From contig NZ_SLZK01000002.1 of NCBI RefSeq assembly GCF_004341105.1, positions 428,310 through 492,309 on the forward strand: a DNA stretch of 64,000 bases, in the 5' to 3' direction. This stretch comes from Rhizobium sp. BK418 (GTDB taxonomy: Bacteria > Pseudomonadota > Alphaproteobacteria > Rhizobiales > Rhizobiaceae). Below are positions 56,590 through 64,000 of this stretch, piece by piece. The position numbers were made by a program, and so were the translations under genes. Below the pieces are notes generated by a model, which worked only from the letters and a program-made list of their open reading frames with translations, had not been told where the DNA came from and ran no database searches. Numbering within the stretch: the first letter of the stretch is position 1; each line of letters opens with the position of its first letter.

Positions 56590-57888
56590 TTACTTGCCTT
56601 CCTGGCCCAGGAGACCGTCGATCTCGTCGAGCTTGGATCGATTGGTCGTCACGAAAGAGGTGAATGAAGGGTCGACATCCTGGCCCCCCGTGCCAGCGGA
56701 AGCGGCGCCTTCGACAACAGGTTCCGGAGCAGCGGCCGGCGCTCCTTCCGGTTGCGCAGCCGTGGCGGCTGCGGCCTGTTCAGAAGTAATTTCTTGATTA
56801 GTATTATTAGGAGTGGAGCCTTGTGTCAGGCTTGCCGGATCCGGAGCCCGCAATATCTGCTCGGCAACGGATCTTGCGGCGGCTTGCAGCGCCTGGTCCT
56901 GCGGCGAGAGCGATGCCCCGGAAATATTAGCAATGTACTTGGCAGCCTCGTCAATATTATCAGTGGGGACATTCGCCATGCCGTTATAGAAATCGGCGAG
57001 CGGTCCGAAGGGATTATCGGTCCCCTCACCCAGCGATTGGACGCGCTGGGCGGCCATACGAGCGAGATCGGGCTTTCCGGCAATCGCGGCAGCGCGCGCG
57101 ACACGCAGATAGACTTCTCGCTGGCGCGGCGCATCCATGAAGGACAGAATATCGACGACCGTCTGCGGATTGACATCGTGGTCGTGGCTGACGATCAGTT
57201 TGACGAAGAGATCGGCAAACTGGCTGGCGTAGGGCGAGTGGAGGAAGCGGCGGACGTAGCGCTGCGAATAGGCGAGCCCCTTGTCGACCTGCCCAGTTTC
57301 CACGCAGATGGCGACCGAGCGGCGAAGTGCCGCCTCTTCCACGATGGTGCCGGGTGCATTGAGCCGCGCCCTGTCATAGAGGGTAAGCGCATCAAGCGGT
57401 TTCGTAGCGATCAGCACATTGCCGCCGATCAGCGCCAGATAGGGACCGATCTTCTTGCCTTCATATTCCTTGGCGGTTTCTTCCAGCGTCTTGGAGACAA
57501 GCAGCCCCTTGCCGTTCAGATATTTCCGCAACACGTCTGTGACGCGATTATCGAAATAGCCGTTGACGTCATGAGAGACGAGATATTCGAGCGTCTGGGG
57601 ATTGCCGCCGCTCATGACGTAGATCAGCGCCGCATCGACGTTGCGGTCGTCATCATAGACCGATGGATCGACGGTTCGCAGTCGTTGATCGATCTTGCCG
57701 AGCATGAAGCGCTGCATCTCACCGGCGGAGTGATCGCCTGTTACAACCGAATCTTGGACGAACTGCAGGGAGCGCAGCATCTTGTACGGCGCGAGATCGT
57801 CCGGATCCGCAGCATGACCGAGGGCAGGCGCCATCATCGCCAGACTGAAGATCGCATATTTGAAATAGCGATGCTGCCTGCGCGTCAT
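56590..57888 (-). CDS. motC: Periplasmic motility protein MotC
   Basis: A 432-residue protein with an N-terminal signal peptide (RYFKYAIFSLAMMAPALGHA, cleavage near residue 26). The helical repeat-rich body includes ARLNAPGTIVEEAALRRSVAICVETGQVDKGLAYSQRYVRRFLHSPY, TPR-like in pattern. The C-terminus (after ~360) is Ala/Pro-rich. MotC is specific to rhizobia and known to bind and stabilise periplasmic MotB. It starts four bases after the motB stop, consistent with coupled expression. Confidence 0.92.
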   Translation of the reverse strand: MTRRQHRYFKYAIFSLAMMAPALGHAADPDDLAPYKMLRSLQFVQDSVVTGDHSAGEMQRFMLGKIDQRLRTVDPSVYDDDRNVDAALIYVMSGGNPQTLEYLVSHDVNGYFDNRVTDVLRKYLNGKGLLVSKTLEETAKEYEGKKIGPYLALIGGNVLIATKPLDALTLYDRARLNAPGTIVEEAALRRSVAICVETGQVDKGLAYSQRYVRRFLHSPYASQFADLFVKLIVSHDHDVNPQTVVDILSFMDAPRQREVYLRVARAAAIAGKPDLARMAAQRVQSLGEGTDNPFGPLADFYNGMANVPTDNIDEAAKYIANISGASLSPQDQALQAAARSVAEQILRAPDPASLTQGSTPNNTNQEITSEQAAAATAAQPEGAPAAAPEPVVEGAASAGTGGQDVDPSFTSFVTTNRSKLDEIDGLLGQEGK

Positions 57889-57892
57889 GCGA

Positions 57893-59173
57893 CTATCCTT
57901 GATCTGCCTGAACGAGGATCTCGATCCGGCGGTTTGACGCGTTGTAGGGATCCTCGGGCACCTTCAGTCGACGGTCAGCGAAACCGGAAACCTGCGAGAT
58001 CCGCTTCTCCTCAAGGCCGCCGCGAACGAGCATGTAATAGGCGCTCTGGGCACGGTCCATCGACAGACGCCAGTTTTCGTTGAGATCACCCTTGAACTGG
58101 CGACCGTCCGTATGGCCGCGGATGGCGACGGCACCGCCCCTCTGCTTCAGGATCGCGCCGATCTTTTGCATCGCGAGGACCATTTCCTGACGCGGCACTG
58201 CAGAGCCGATGTTGAACATGGAGTCGTCGTTCTGGTCGGAAATGCTCACCAGCAGTCCGCCCTCGGATGCCGTGACCGTCAGCCCCTCGGCGAGCTTGCC
58301 GGCTACGCCGGAAATCTGCTGGGCGATCTCCTGCTGCAGCTCCTTGGCCTCTTCGGCCTGCTGCTTCTTGTCTTCGGCCTTATCGGCATCCTTCGTCTTG
58401 TCGGCGTTCTTGGATTTGTCCGCCTTCTTGTCCTGCTGCTTGTCTGCCTGCTTCTCTGCTGAAGCGTCCACGGCTGCACTATTGGCATCCTTGCTCAGCA
58501 GAGTAGTCGGCTGAGTATTCTCAACTTTGGCAAGCTCGTTTGGCTCGGCTTTGGAATCGAGCGGCGAAGGCTGCTGCGGCTTGCCGGCGGTAGTCACCTC
58601 AACCTGCTTGGTCCAGAAATCCGGATCGAAGGGATCGCGATAGGCGTCGCCACCATCGGCACCGGTGGCCGGACCTGAATCCGCGGCACCGCCGTCGCCC
58701 TTCGCACTGACGTTTGCCTGCTGGCCAACTTCCTGGGCAATTTCGGCAAGAACCGAATAGGGATTCTCGAAGAAATCGGCTTCCGAATAATTGGTCTTGT
58801 CGCCAGAGGTCGAGGTCTGGTCGTCGCCATCGGCGGCAGACTTGCCCTCGTTCGGGTTATCTTCCTTCTCCTTCGATTTTTCCTGGTTCTGTTCGCCCTT
58901 GGCCTGGTCGACGGGCTTCTTCAAGCCCTTTTCAGTCGGCTTTTCGTCGGAGAGTTTGATCGGGTTGAAGTAGGTCGCAATCGAGGCCTTGGTTTCCTCG
59001 TTGGCGGCGTTGACGAGCCACATGACGAGGAAGAAGGCCATCATTGCCGTCATGAAGTCGGCATAGGCAATTTTCCATGCACCGCCATGGGCGCCATCGT
59101 GATCTCCACCGCCATGTTTCTTGACGATGATGATCTCGTTCTTGCCATGGTGATGATTTTCGCCGTCGCTCAT
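57893..59173 (-). CDS. motB: Flagellar stator protein MotB
   Basis: A 426-residue stator subunit. The N-terminus is His/Gly-rich ([18 protein letters not shown]). A single TM at about residues 36-57 ([20 protein letters not shown]) holds the proton-carrying Asp39. A long linker carries a Lys/Asp repeat (about 232-275), and the C-terminal OmpA-like peptidoglycan-binding domain includes [10 protein letters not shown] and [13 protein letters not shown]. The linker makes it about 100 residues longer than E. coli MotB. It overlaps the preceding gene by four bases. MotA is not in this window. Confidence 0.94.
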   Translation of the reverse strand: MSDGENHHHGKNEIIIVKKHGGGDHDGAHGGAWKIAYADFMTAMMAFFLVMWLVNAANEETKASIATYFNPIKLSDEKPTEKGLKKPVDQAKGEQNQEKSKEKEDNPNEGKSAADGDDQTSTSGDKTNYSEADFFENPYSVLAEIAQEVGQQANVSAKGDGGAADSGPATGADGGDAYRDPFDPDFWTKQVEVTTAGKPQQPSPLDSKAEPNELAKVENTQPTTLLSKDANSAAVDASAEKQADKQQDKKADKSKNADKTKDADKAEDKKQQAEEAKELQQEIAQQISGVAGKLAEGLTVTASEGGLLVSISDQNDDSMFNIGSAVPRQEMVLAMQKIGAILKQRGGAVAIRGHTDGRQFKGDLNENWRLSMDRAQSAYYMLVRGGLEEKRISQVSGFADRRLKVPEDPYNASNRRIEILVQADQG

Positions 59174-59808
59174 TCGGACACTTTCTTCAAGCTAGCCGCC
59201 CAGGCGGAAATACGGGTCACGAGCACGGTTTCGCCAAGCTCGACGGCGAGGTCGACATCATCGGCCTCAAGATGACGGACCAGTGCTGCATGCTCCCCGA
59301 GTTCACCTTTGAGAATATCGAACAGGTTCGCCGGGCCACGCACGATGATCGGAGCCGCGGCGCCGTCAAGGATCGCTTCCCGCAGCAGGACGGCAAGATT
59401 CTCGGTTGCCTTTTTCGAGAGCGCCTCAGTCATGACAGGCGCGATGGCCGTCGCGGTCACTTCGCTGATGAGCGCTGAAATCTCTTCAGCCATGTCGCGG
59501 ATACGAGATGCGATCACAGCAGCTGCTTCGATCTCGTAGCGGAGTTTCAGCTCCTCGATCTCACGGGCGTGCGCTTCGGCGGCAGCCCGGGTTTCGCGTT
59601 CGTATTTTTCGCTCAGTTCCGTGGTCGCTGCTGCGAAGCCTTCCGAATAGGCTTCGCGCCGCTCCGCCTCGACGTCGACTACGGGCTCCTGGGGCAGCTC
59701 AGCAAATGCAGAAACTGTTTCCGCCGCAAAATCGTCGACATCGACGATCGGTGCCGAGGGATTCGACTCACCGAAATCCTTCAAATACCGGGAAAGCATA
59801 ATGCTCAT
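59170..59808 (-). CDS. FliH-like coiled-coil protein preceding motB
   Basis: A 212-residue protein. A charged coiled-coil occupies about residues 45-110 ([49 protein letters not shown]). A C-terminal domain follows ([39 protein letters not shown], then [22 protein letters not shown]) with the order of FliH/YscL-type ATPase regulators. I infer a FliH-like role in export by shape only. The stop overlaps motB by four bases, so it is translated with the stator genes. Confidence 0.6.
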   Translation of the reverse strand: MSIMLSRYLKDFGESNPSAPIVDVDDFAAETVSAFAELPQEPVVDVEAERREAYSEGFAAATTELSEKYERETRAAAEAHAREIEELKLRYEIEAAAVIASRIRDMAEEISALISEVTATAIAPVMTEALSKKATENLAVLLREAILDGAAAPIIVRGPANLFDILKGELGEHAALVRHLEADDVDLAVELGETVLVTRISAWAASLKKVSE

Positions 59809-60001
59809 AAAAAACCGTCCAGTATTCGGGAGACACGCGGCATGCCCCCGCTTGAAAACGACATCTTCCTTGCCGGCACGCCGATCCGGTTCGGGAGAGG
59901 CTCAGGGCCTGTCGCCGGCATGGATTCGGACGCTACCTTCATGCCGGAAACTAGAAACCCAAACTTGCGCGAGGATGAATGACGCCGCCCTCGCGCTGTC
60001 A

Positions 60002-60961
60002 TTATTCGAGCAAGATGAGAATCTTGCTGGCGGCCGTATTGAGGATGGAGATTGCCTCGACGGCCATCTGCTTCTGGGTTTCGATAGCCTTCTGGCGGGT
60101 CGAGGCCTCATCCATATCGGTGTCGACGAGGGCGCCGACGCTCTTGTCGACAGTGTCGGACAGGTCTGCGGTATAATCGATCTGGTCGTCGATGCGGGCC
60201 TTCATAATACCGATCCCTGCCGCCGAATTGGTAAGCTGCTTGAGCATGGCGTCCGTGGCCGTCAGCATGTCGGTAAGCTGCGCATCGGTGGTTGATTTGC
60301 CGATGGAGATCTCCGTGCCGGTCGCCGGTGTCGCCGAGTTTACGTTCAACAGATAATAATTGCGGACCGGCGTACCGTCAGCGTTGCCATTGACCTCCTT
60401 GGTGAACAGGCCGCCATTGGCATTGTTCTTGTCGATCAGGATGGTCTGGGACGATGGAAAGTTGATGGTCTGCGCCTGATACTCGCCTGTGGGAGCGCGC
60501 ACGAAGCTGCCGATGATCTGCCACTGCGGAGGTGCTGCCGGCTGGCCATTCAGCAGCCAGTTTTCGCCAGCGAAGGAGGTCGATTCGACCATCGTTTGCA
60601 GCTGGTTCTTGTACTCGGTGATTTCCGCGTTGATCTTGTCCTTGTCGGCGCCGGGCTCGCGCGCAGCAACCAGCTTGGCTCTGAGATCGCCGAGAAGATC
60701 GATGGCGGAGTTCATCGCCGTGTAGGTCGAATCGACCTTTGCCGCACCGAGGCCAAGCGCATCGCCGATAGTGCCAAGATTGGTGCTGTCGCCACGCATA
60801 ACGCTCGCGATCGACCAATAGGTCGCATCGTCGGCAGCAGTCGCGACACGTTTTGCCGTCGAAATCTGCTGCTGTACGTTGGTAGATTCCTTATTGATGC
60901 TGCGCAGCACTGCAAGCGCACTCACCGCGGCCGCGTTGGTAATCTTGACGGTCATCGACAT
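60002..60961 (-). CDS. flaD: Flagellin, divergent member (FlaD-like)
   Basis: A 319-residue flagellin. The N-terminal D0/D1 region (AVSALAVLRSINKESTNVQQQISTAKRVATAADDATYWSIASVMRGDSTN) and C-terminal D1/D0 region (VDTDMDEASTRQKAIETQKQMAVEAISILNTAASKILILL) are recognisable but clearly diverged from the three flagellins upstream. The centre carries a unique insert (SFVRAPTGEYQAQTINFPSS). It ends in LLE instead of LFR. In R. leguminosarum the fourth gene of this array is, from memory, flaD. It has a different upstream region from its paralogues and no clear terminator. Confidence 0.88.
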   Translation of the reverse strand: MSMTVKITNAAAVSALAVLRSINKESTNVQQQISTAKRVATAADDATYWSIASVMRGDSTNLGTIGDALGLGAAKVDSTYTAMNSAIDLLGDLRAKLVAAREPGADKDKINAEITEYKNQLQTMVESTSFAGENWLLNGQPAAPPQWQIIGSFVRAPTGEYQAQTINFPSSQTILIDKNNANGGLFTKEVNGNADGTPVRNYYLLNVNSATPATGTEISIGKSTTDAQLTDMLTATDAMLKQLTNSAAGIGIMKARIDDQIDYTADLSDTVDKSVGALVDTDMDEASTRQKAIETQKQMAVEAISILNTAASKILILLE

Positions 60962-61168
60962 GGTCTCGGAAAGGTGAAGGGATCAGGCCGGTTTTGCCGG
61001 CGGCGACTGAGCTGGCTTCATGCCCCGGCAGGTTTTCCCACACCGGTGTGTCGCAAAACAAATCAATTGCGAGCAACGTTAACCCGATATCAATCACTTC
61101 CGCAAGAGCCGAAGAAGAGATTGAGCCAATACCTGCCGATACCGCGCAATCATTTGAAATTAAAAGAA

Positions 61169-61193
61169 AAACCGCGCCGGCTAGGCGCGGTTT
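61169..61193 (-). terminator. Rho-independent terminator of the third flagellin gene
   Basis: Ten-base stem AAACCGCGCC/GGCGCGGTTT with a five-base loop and a T-rich tail (TTTTTCTTTT) on the minus strand, 53 bp after the stop. Confidence 0.85.
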
Positions 61194-61245
61194 CCAGGCT
61201 GCCGTCGGAAAGCGGCATAAGGTTTGGTCCAGGTTCAGCCGCGGC

Positions 61246-62154
61246 TTAGCGCTGGAAGAGCGTAAGGACGTTCTGAGCGCTGGAATTTGCGATTGAGAGC
61301 GACTGGATGGCCAGTTGCTGCTGCGTCTGCAATGCCGTTAGCCGGCTTGATTCCTCTTCCATATCGGCATCGACGAGGCGGCCGACACCTGAGTCAATCG
61401 AGTCGCTCAGAGCACTGACGAAATTCTCCTGCAACTCGATACGGTTGGAAATGGAACCGAGCTGAGAGGCGGCCTTCGTCATCGCTTCAAGGCCTGATTC
61501 GATTGCCGTCAATGCCATTGCAATTTCCGCCTGACCAAAGGTGGTGATGTCCATGGTGTAAATCGAGCCAATCGTTCCGTTGGAGCTGCCGATGATGCCT
61601 GTACTTGAATCGATGGTGCCGGTTGTGGTCATGCCGAACAGAACGTTGCCATTGGAAGCCGCGTTCAAGACATAGTCGGTCGTCTTGACGGAGACATTGC
61701 CGTTGCCATCGCGGACGAAGGTGGAAACGACACTTTTGGTCGTGTTGCCAGCAACCCAGTTTTCACCGGAGAAGGAAGCCGACTGAGAAATGCTCATCAG
61801 CTGAGCCTGGAGCTGGCTGATTTCTTCCTGGATTTTCGTCTTGTCGACGCCCTTTTCGGTTGCGGCGACGATCTTGGCTTTGATTTCCGTGACGACATCG
61901 ATGGCGTTGTCCATCGCCGTGTAAGCGGTGTCTACTTTCGCAGCGCCGAGGCCGAGGGCGTCGGAGACGGCCGAGACGGCCTTGTTGTCCGAACGCATGG
62001 TCGTTGCGATCGACCAATAGGCGGCGTTATCTGCTGCCTTTTCCACGCGATAGCCCGAAGATACGCGATTTTGAGTATCCTGAAGATTATTGCTGATGCC
62101 GCGGAGTGTCTGGAGAGCGGCCATAGCCGCGACGTTCGTCAATATGCTTGTCAT
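61246..62154 (-). CDS. flaC: Flagellin (FlaC-like)
   Basis: A 302-residue filament protein with the conserved start SILTNVAAMAALQTLRGISNNLQDTQNRVSSGYRVEKAADNAAYWSIATTMRSDNKAVSAVSDALGLGAAKVDTAYTAM (several blocks) and end SRLTALQTQQQLAIQSLSIANSSAQNVLTLFQR. It is closer to FlaB-like than to FlaD-like, but its middle (TTTGTIDSSTGIIGSSNG) differs. It has its own terminator and an upstream block shared with the next flagellin. Confidence 0.9.
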   Translation of the reverse strand: MTSILTNVAAMAALQTLRGISNNLQDTQNRVSSGYRVEKAADNAAYWSIATTMRSDNKAVSAVSDALGLGAAKVDTAYTAMDNAIDVVTEIKAKIVAATEKGVDKTKIQEEISQLQAQLMSISQSASFSGENWVAGNTTKSVVSTFVRDGNGNVSVKTTDYVLNAASNGNVLFGMTTTGTIDSSTGIIGSSNGTIGSIYTMDITTFGQAEIAMALTAIESGLEAMTKAASQLGSISNRIELQENFVSALSDSIDSGVGRLVDADMEEESSRLTALQTQQQLAIQSLSIANSSAQNVLTLFQR

Positions 62155-62220
62155 GAAATGATTGCCCCTTGTTGGCAGACATTCGTAAAAGGGACATTCG
62201 GGAATAGCGCCCGGGAACGA

Positions 62221-62306
62221 CGATCAGCCTTCATGCCTGTTAACCCGTTCTTAAATTTGGTTAACTCGCCGTCTCGTTGAGAGGCAGAAAACAGCAATAT
62301 GGTTAA
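62221..62306 (-). repeat. Shared flagellin promoter block, copy 1
   Basis: The region CGATCAGC through GGTTAA shares its landmarks (CATGCCTGTTAACC, GGTTAACTCGCCGT, GAAAACAGCAA) with 63379-63460 upstream of the neighbouring flagellin. It lies 67-152 bp before the flaC-like start and probably contains a late flagellar promoter. Confidence 0.65.
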
Positions 62307-62330
62307 TCAATCGTTAACGGACATTAAAAA

Positions 62331-62355
62331 AGCCGCGCTCCATCGAAGCGCGGCT
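62331..62355 (-). terminator. Rho-independent terminator of the second flagellin gene
   Basis: Nine-base stem AGCCGCGCT/AGCGCGGCT with a seven-base loop and a T6 run on the minus strand, 52 bp after the stop. Confidence 0.9.
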
Positions 62356-62406
62356 CGAGTTGTATAGGCCCGCCGGCTACCCGGCGGATTATATTTCGCG
62401 ATCCTA

Positions 62407-63315
62407 TTAGCCGCGGAAGAGCGACAGGATGTTCTGCGAAGAGGAGTTGGCGATCGAGAGCGACTGGATCGCGAGCTGCTGCTGGGTCTGCAGAGCAGAG
62501 AGCTTGGAGGACTCTTCTTCCATGTTGGCGTCGACGAGGCGGCCGATACCGGAGTCGATCGAGTCGCTGAGCGCGTTGACGAAATCATCCTGCATCTGGA
62601 TGCGGGTGGTGATCGAACCGAGCTTTGCACCGGCAGAGGTCATGGCCTTCAGGGCGCTTTCGACATTGCTCAGAGCGAGGCCGAGGTCACCCAGGGTCAT
62701 GTTGGTGATGTCGAGCGAATAGACCGAGCCGATCGAACCTGCGGAAGAGCCGAGGATACCCGTGGAAGTGTCGATCTGGCCGCCGCTCATGCCGAACAGA
62801 ACGTTGCCGGCCGAGCTGTTGTCCAGGACGTAATCGGTCATCTTGACGGATACGCCATTCGAACCATCGCGGACGAAGGAGGAAACGACGCTCTTCGTGC
62901 CGTTGGCGCCGGCAACCCAGTTTTCACCGGAGAAGGAAGCCGACTGAGCGATGCTCACCAGCTGGTCCTGCAGCTGGTCGATTTCTTCCTGGACCTTCTT
63001 CTTGTCAACGCCGTTTTCGGTCGCGGCAACGATCTTGGCCTTGATTTCGCCGACGACGTCGATGGCGCTGTCCATGGCGGTGTAAGCGGTGTCAACCTTG
63101 GCAGCACCGAGGCCGAGAGCGTCAGAAACAGCCGAGAGGGCCTTGTTGTCCGAACGCATGGTCGTTGCGATCGACCAGTAGGCGGCATTGTCGGCAGCCT
63201 TGCCGATGCGGTAGCCGGAGGAAACGTGATCCTGGGTCTTCTGAAGGCCCTGGTTGATGCCGCGCAGCGTCTGGAGAGCTGCCATTGCAGCGTTATTGGT
63301 GTTGATGCTCGTCAT
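62407..63315 (-). CDS. flaB: Flagellin (FlaB-like)
   Basis: A 302-residue filament subunit beginning SINTNNAAMAALQTLRGINQGLQ and ending QQQLAIQSLSIANSSSQNILSLFRG. The central region has GNVLFGMSGGQIDTSTGILG. Its 3' third is almost identical in DNA to the partial flagellin gene to its right. The ATG is preceded by a long leader with AAGGGGC. Filament of several similar flagellins is typical of rhizobial complex flagella. Confidence 0.92.
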   Translation of the reverse strand: MTSINTNNAAMAALQTLRGINQGLQKTQDHVSSGYRIGKAADNAAYWSIATTMRSDNKALSAVSDALGLGAAKVDTAYTAMDSAIDVVGEIKAKIVAATENGVDKKKVQEEIDQLQDQLVSIAQSASFSGENWVAGANGTKSVVSSFVRDGSNGVSVKMTDYVLDNSSAGNVLFGMSGGQIDTSTGILGSSAGSIGSVYSLDITNMTLGDLGLALSNVESALKAMTSAGAKLGSITTRIQMQDDFVNALSDSIDSGIGRLVDANMEEESSKLSALQTQQQLAIQSLSIANSSSQNILSLFRG

Positions 63316-63378
63316 AGATTGCTTGCCCCTTTTGGCAGATGTTAGGAAGGGACATTCCGGATTTGGGCCGGCCCACAG

Positions 63379-63460
63379 CGATCAGCATCATGCCTGTTAA
63401 CCATTCTCGTTAGGGTTAACTCGCCGTTTCGATGGGCCTAGAAAACAGCAAGATGGTTAA
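63379..63460 (-). repeat. Shared flagellin promoter block, copy 2
   Basis: Shares CGATCAGC, CATGCCTGTTAACC, GGTTAACTCGCCGT and GAAAACAGCAA with the block at 62221-62306, at the same distance from the start codon of its gene (63315). Confidence 0.65.
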
Positions 63461-63540
63461 GGAAAGCTAAACTTGAAAATGAAATTTCGTAAAAATATCT
63501 GATAGTTAGGAGAGTTTGCATTAACCTTATGTTAAAACAT

Positions 63541-63567
63541 TCGAGGCCGGGGGTTCCCCGGCCTCGA
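63541..63567 (-). terminator. Terminator of the first (partial) flagellin gene
   Basis: Perfect 12-base stem TCGAGGCCGGGG/CCCCGGCCTCGA with a three-base loop and tail ATGTTTTAAC on the minus strand, 28 bp after the stop. Confidence 0.75.
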
Positions 63568-63595
63568 CATTTTCGGTGATGTGGCTTGCCCGCCC

Positions 63596-64000
63596 TTAGC
63601 GGAAGAGCGACAGGATGTTCTGCGAAGAGGAGTTGGCGATCGAGAGCGACTGGATCGCGAGCTGCTGCTGGGTCTGCAGAGCGGCGAGCTTTGAGGACTC
63701 TTCTTCCATGTTGGCGTCGACGAGGCGGCCGATACCGGAGTCGAGCGACTTGCTGAGCGCGTTGACGAAATCATCCTGCATCGTGATGCGGGTGGAGATC
63801 GAACCGAGCTTTGCACCGGCAGAGGTCATGGCCTTCAGGGCGTTTTCGACGTTGGTCAGAGCGAGGCCGAGGTCACCGATGGTCATGTTGGTGATGTCGA
63901 GCGAATAGACCGAGCCGATCGAACCTGCGGAAGAGCCGAGGATACCCGTGGAAGTGTCGATCTGGCCGCCGCTCATGCCGAACAGAACGTTGCCGGCCGA
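63596..64000 (-). CDS. flaA: Flagellin (FlaA-like), partial at the right edge
   Basis: The C-terminal ~134 residues of a flagellin whose 5' end lies beyond the window. It reads SAGNVLFGMSGGQIDTSTG at the edge and ends QSLSIANSSSQNILSLFR. Protein and DNA are nearly identical to the end of the neighbouring FlaB-like gene, with differences such as KSLDSGIG for DSIDSGIG. As the first of four, it corresponds by position to flaA of R. leguminosarum, the main filament gene. The name is by position only. Confidence 0.85.
   Translation of the reverse strand, partial: SAGNVLFGMSGGQIDTSTGILGSSAGSIGSVYSLDITNMTIGDLGLALTNVENALKAMTSAGAKLGSISTRITMQDDFVNALSKSLDSGIGRLVDANMEEESSKLAALQTQQQLAIQSLSIANSSSQNILSLFR

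Noticed and set aside
56752..58083. 443-codon plus-strand frame opposite motC and the end of motB
   Set aside because: It crosses two true genes on the other strand, which would be very unlikely for a real gene here.
60002..64000. The tandem flagellin genes considered as a mobile or phage-related repeat array
   Set aside because: Each copy is a full flagellin gene, two with matching promoter blocks, and the order matches the normal rhizobial fla array; no transposase, target duplications or phage genes are present.

Overview
This window looks like chromosomal DNA of a fast-growing rhizobium (Rhizobium / Agrobacterium / Sinorhizobium group, most likely Rhizobium). The grounds are high GC with strong third-position GC bias, a flagellar cluster in the order known from rhizobia (multiple flagellins, motB-motC-motD, rem, flgE-flgK-flgL, flaF-flbT, flgD, fliQ, flhA, fliR), an aglR / aglEFGAK alpha-glucoside locus, a CbrA-type kinase beside a phasin, and a tRNA-His with the alphaproteobacterial identity change (A73, no G-1). 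Gene names rest on reading the proteins and on remembered synteny; no database search was run.

Layout. 1-1.5 kb: two small conserved-type proteins (a proline-rich 60-mer and a DUF4174 protein), a mini XRE regulator and tRNA-His. 1.6-10.3 kb: phasin, the large CbrA-like sensor kinase, acetoacetyl-CoA synthetase and an AsmA-family protein; the phasin and acetoacetyl-CoA synthetase promoters share TGC-rich elements that suggest one PHB-responsive regulator. 10.3-14.4 kb: a putrescine-type ABC importer (potFGHI). 14.5-17.7 kb: an ScfR/RamB-type regulator divergent from isocitrate lyase (aceA) and a 78-aa companion. 17.7-19.3 kb: a degraded patch with a frameshifted LuxR-type remnant, a LysR regulator and a dubious ORF. 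19.3-26.5 kb: a chemoreceptor, a 47-aa membrane peptide, a BaiN-type flavoprotein, and a gamma-glutamylputrescine-synthetase-like / oxidase-like pair. 26.6-30.7 kb: the Entner-Doudoroff entry operon zwf-pgl-edd, followed by a degenerate PilZ-like protein. 31.3-39.1 kb: the alpha-glucoside ABC importer with its alpha-glucosidase and divergent LacI regulator. 39.2-42.9 kb: folD, a Wzz-like chain-length protein and a WecG/TagA-type glycosyltransferase. 43.2-64 kb: the flagellar/motility cluster, all on the minus strand, running off the right edge inside a fourth flagellin gene.

How it fits together. The left half concerns carbon storage and uptake: PHB-cycle enzymes, glyoxylate bypass, polyamine import and gamma-glutamyl catabolism, ED-pathway sugar breakdown, and alpha-glucoside uptake under local repressor control. 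The right half is one long motility regulon: flagellins, stator proteins (MotB, MotC), FliK-type MotD, the orphan regulator Rem with a Glu at the usual phospho-Asp position, hook and junction proteins, the FlaF/FlbT flagellin-mRNA regulators, and export-gate proteins. No CRISPR array, insertion sequence, rRNA operon or phage module was seen. I found no clear new multi-gene system. The most interesting points are regulatory (shared TGC sites, TTTACA/TGTAAA repeats, nested AglR operator, dispersed hairpins), a cluster of unassigned flagellar accessory genes at 43.2-45.1 kb, the DNA shared between motD and the transglycosylase gene, and flagellin duplication with homogenised 3' ends and promoters.
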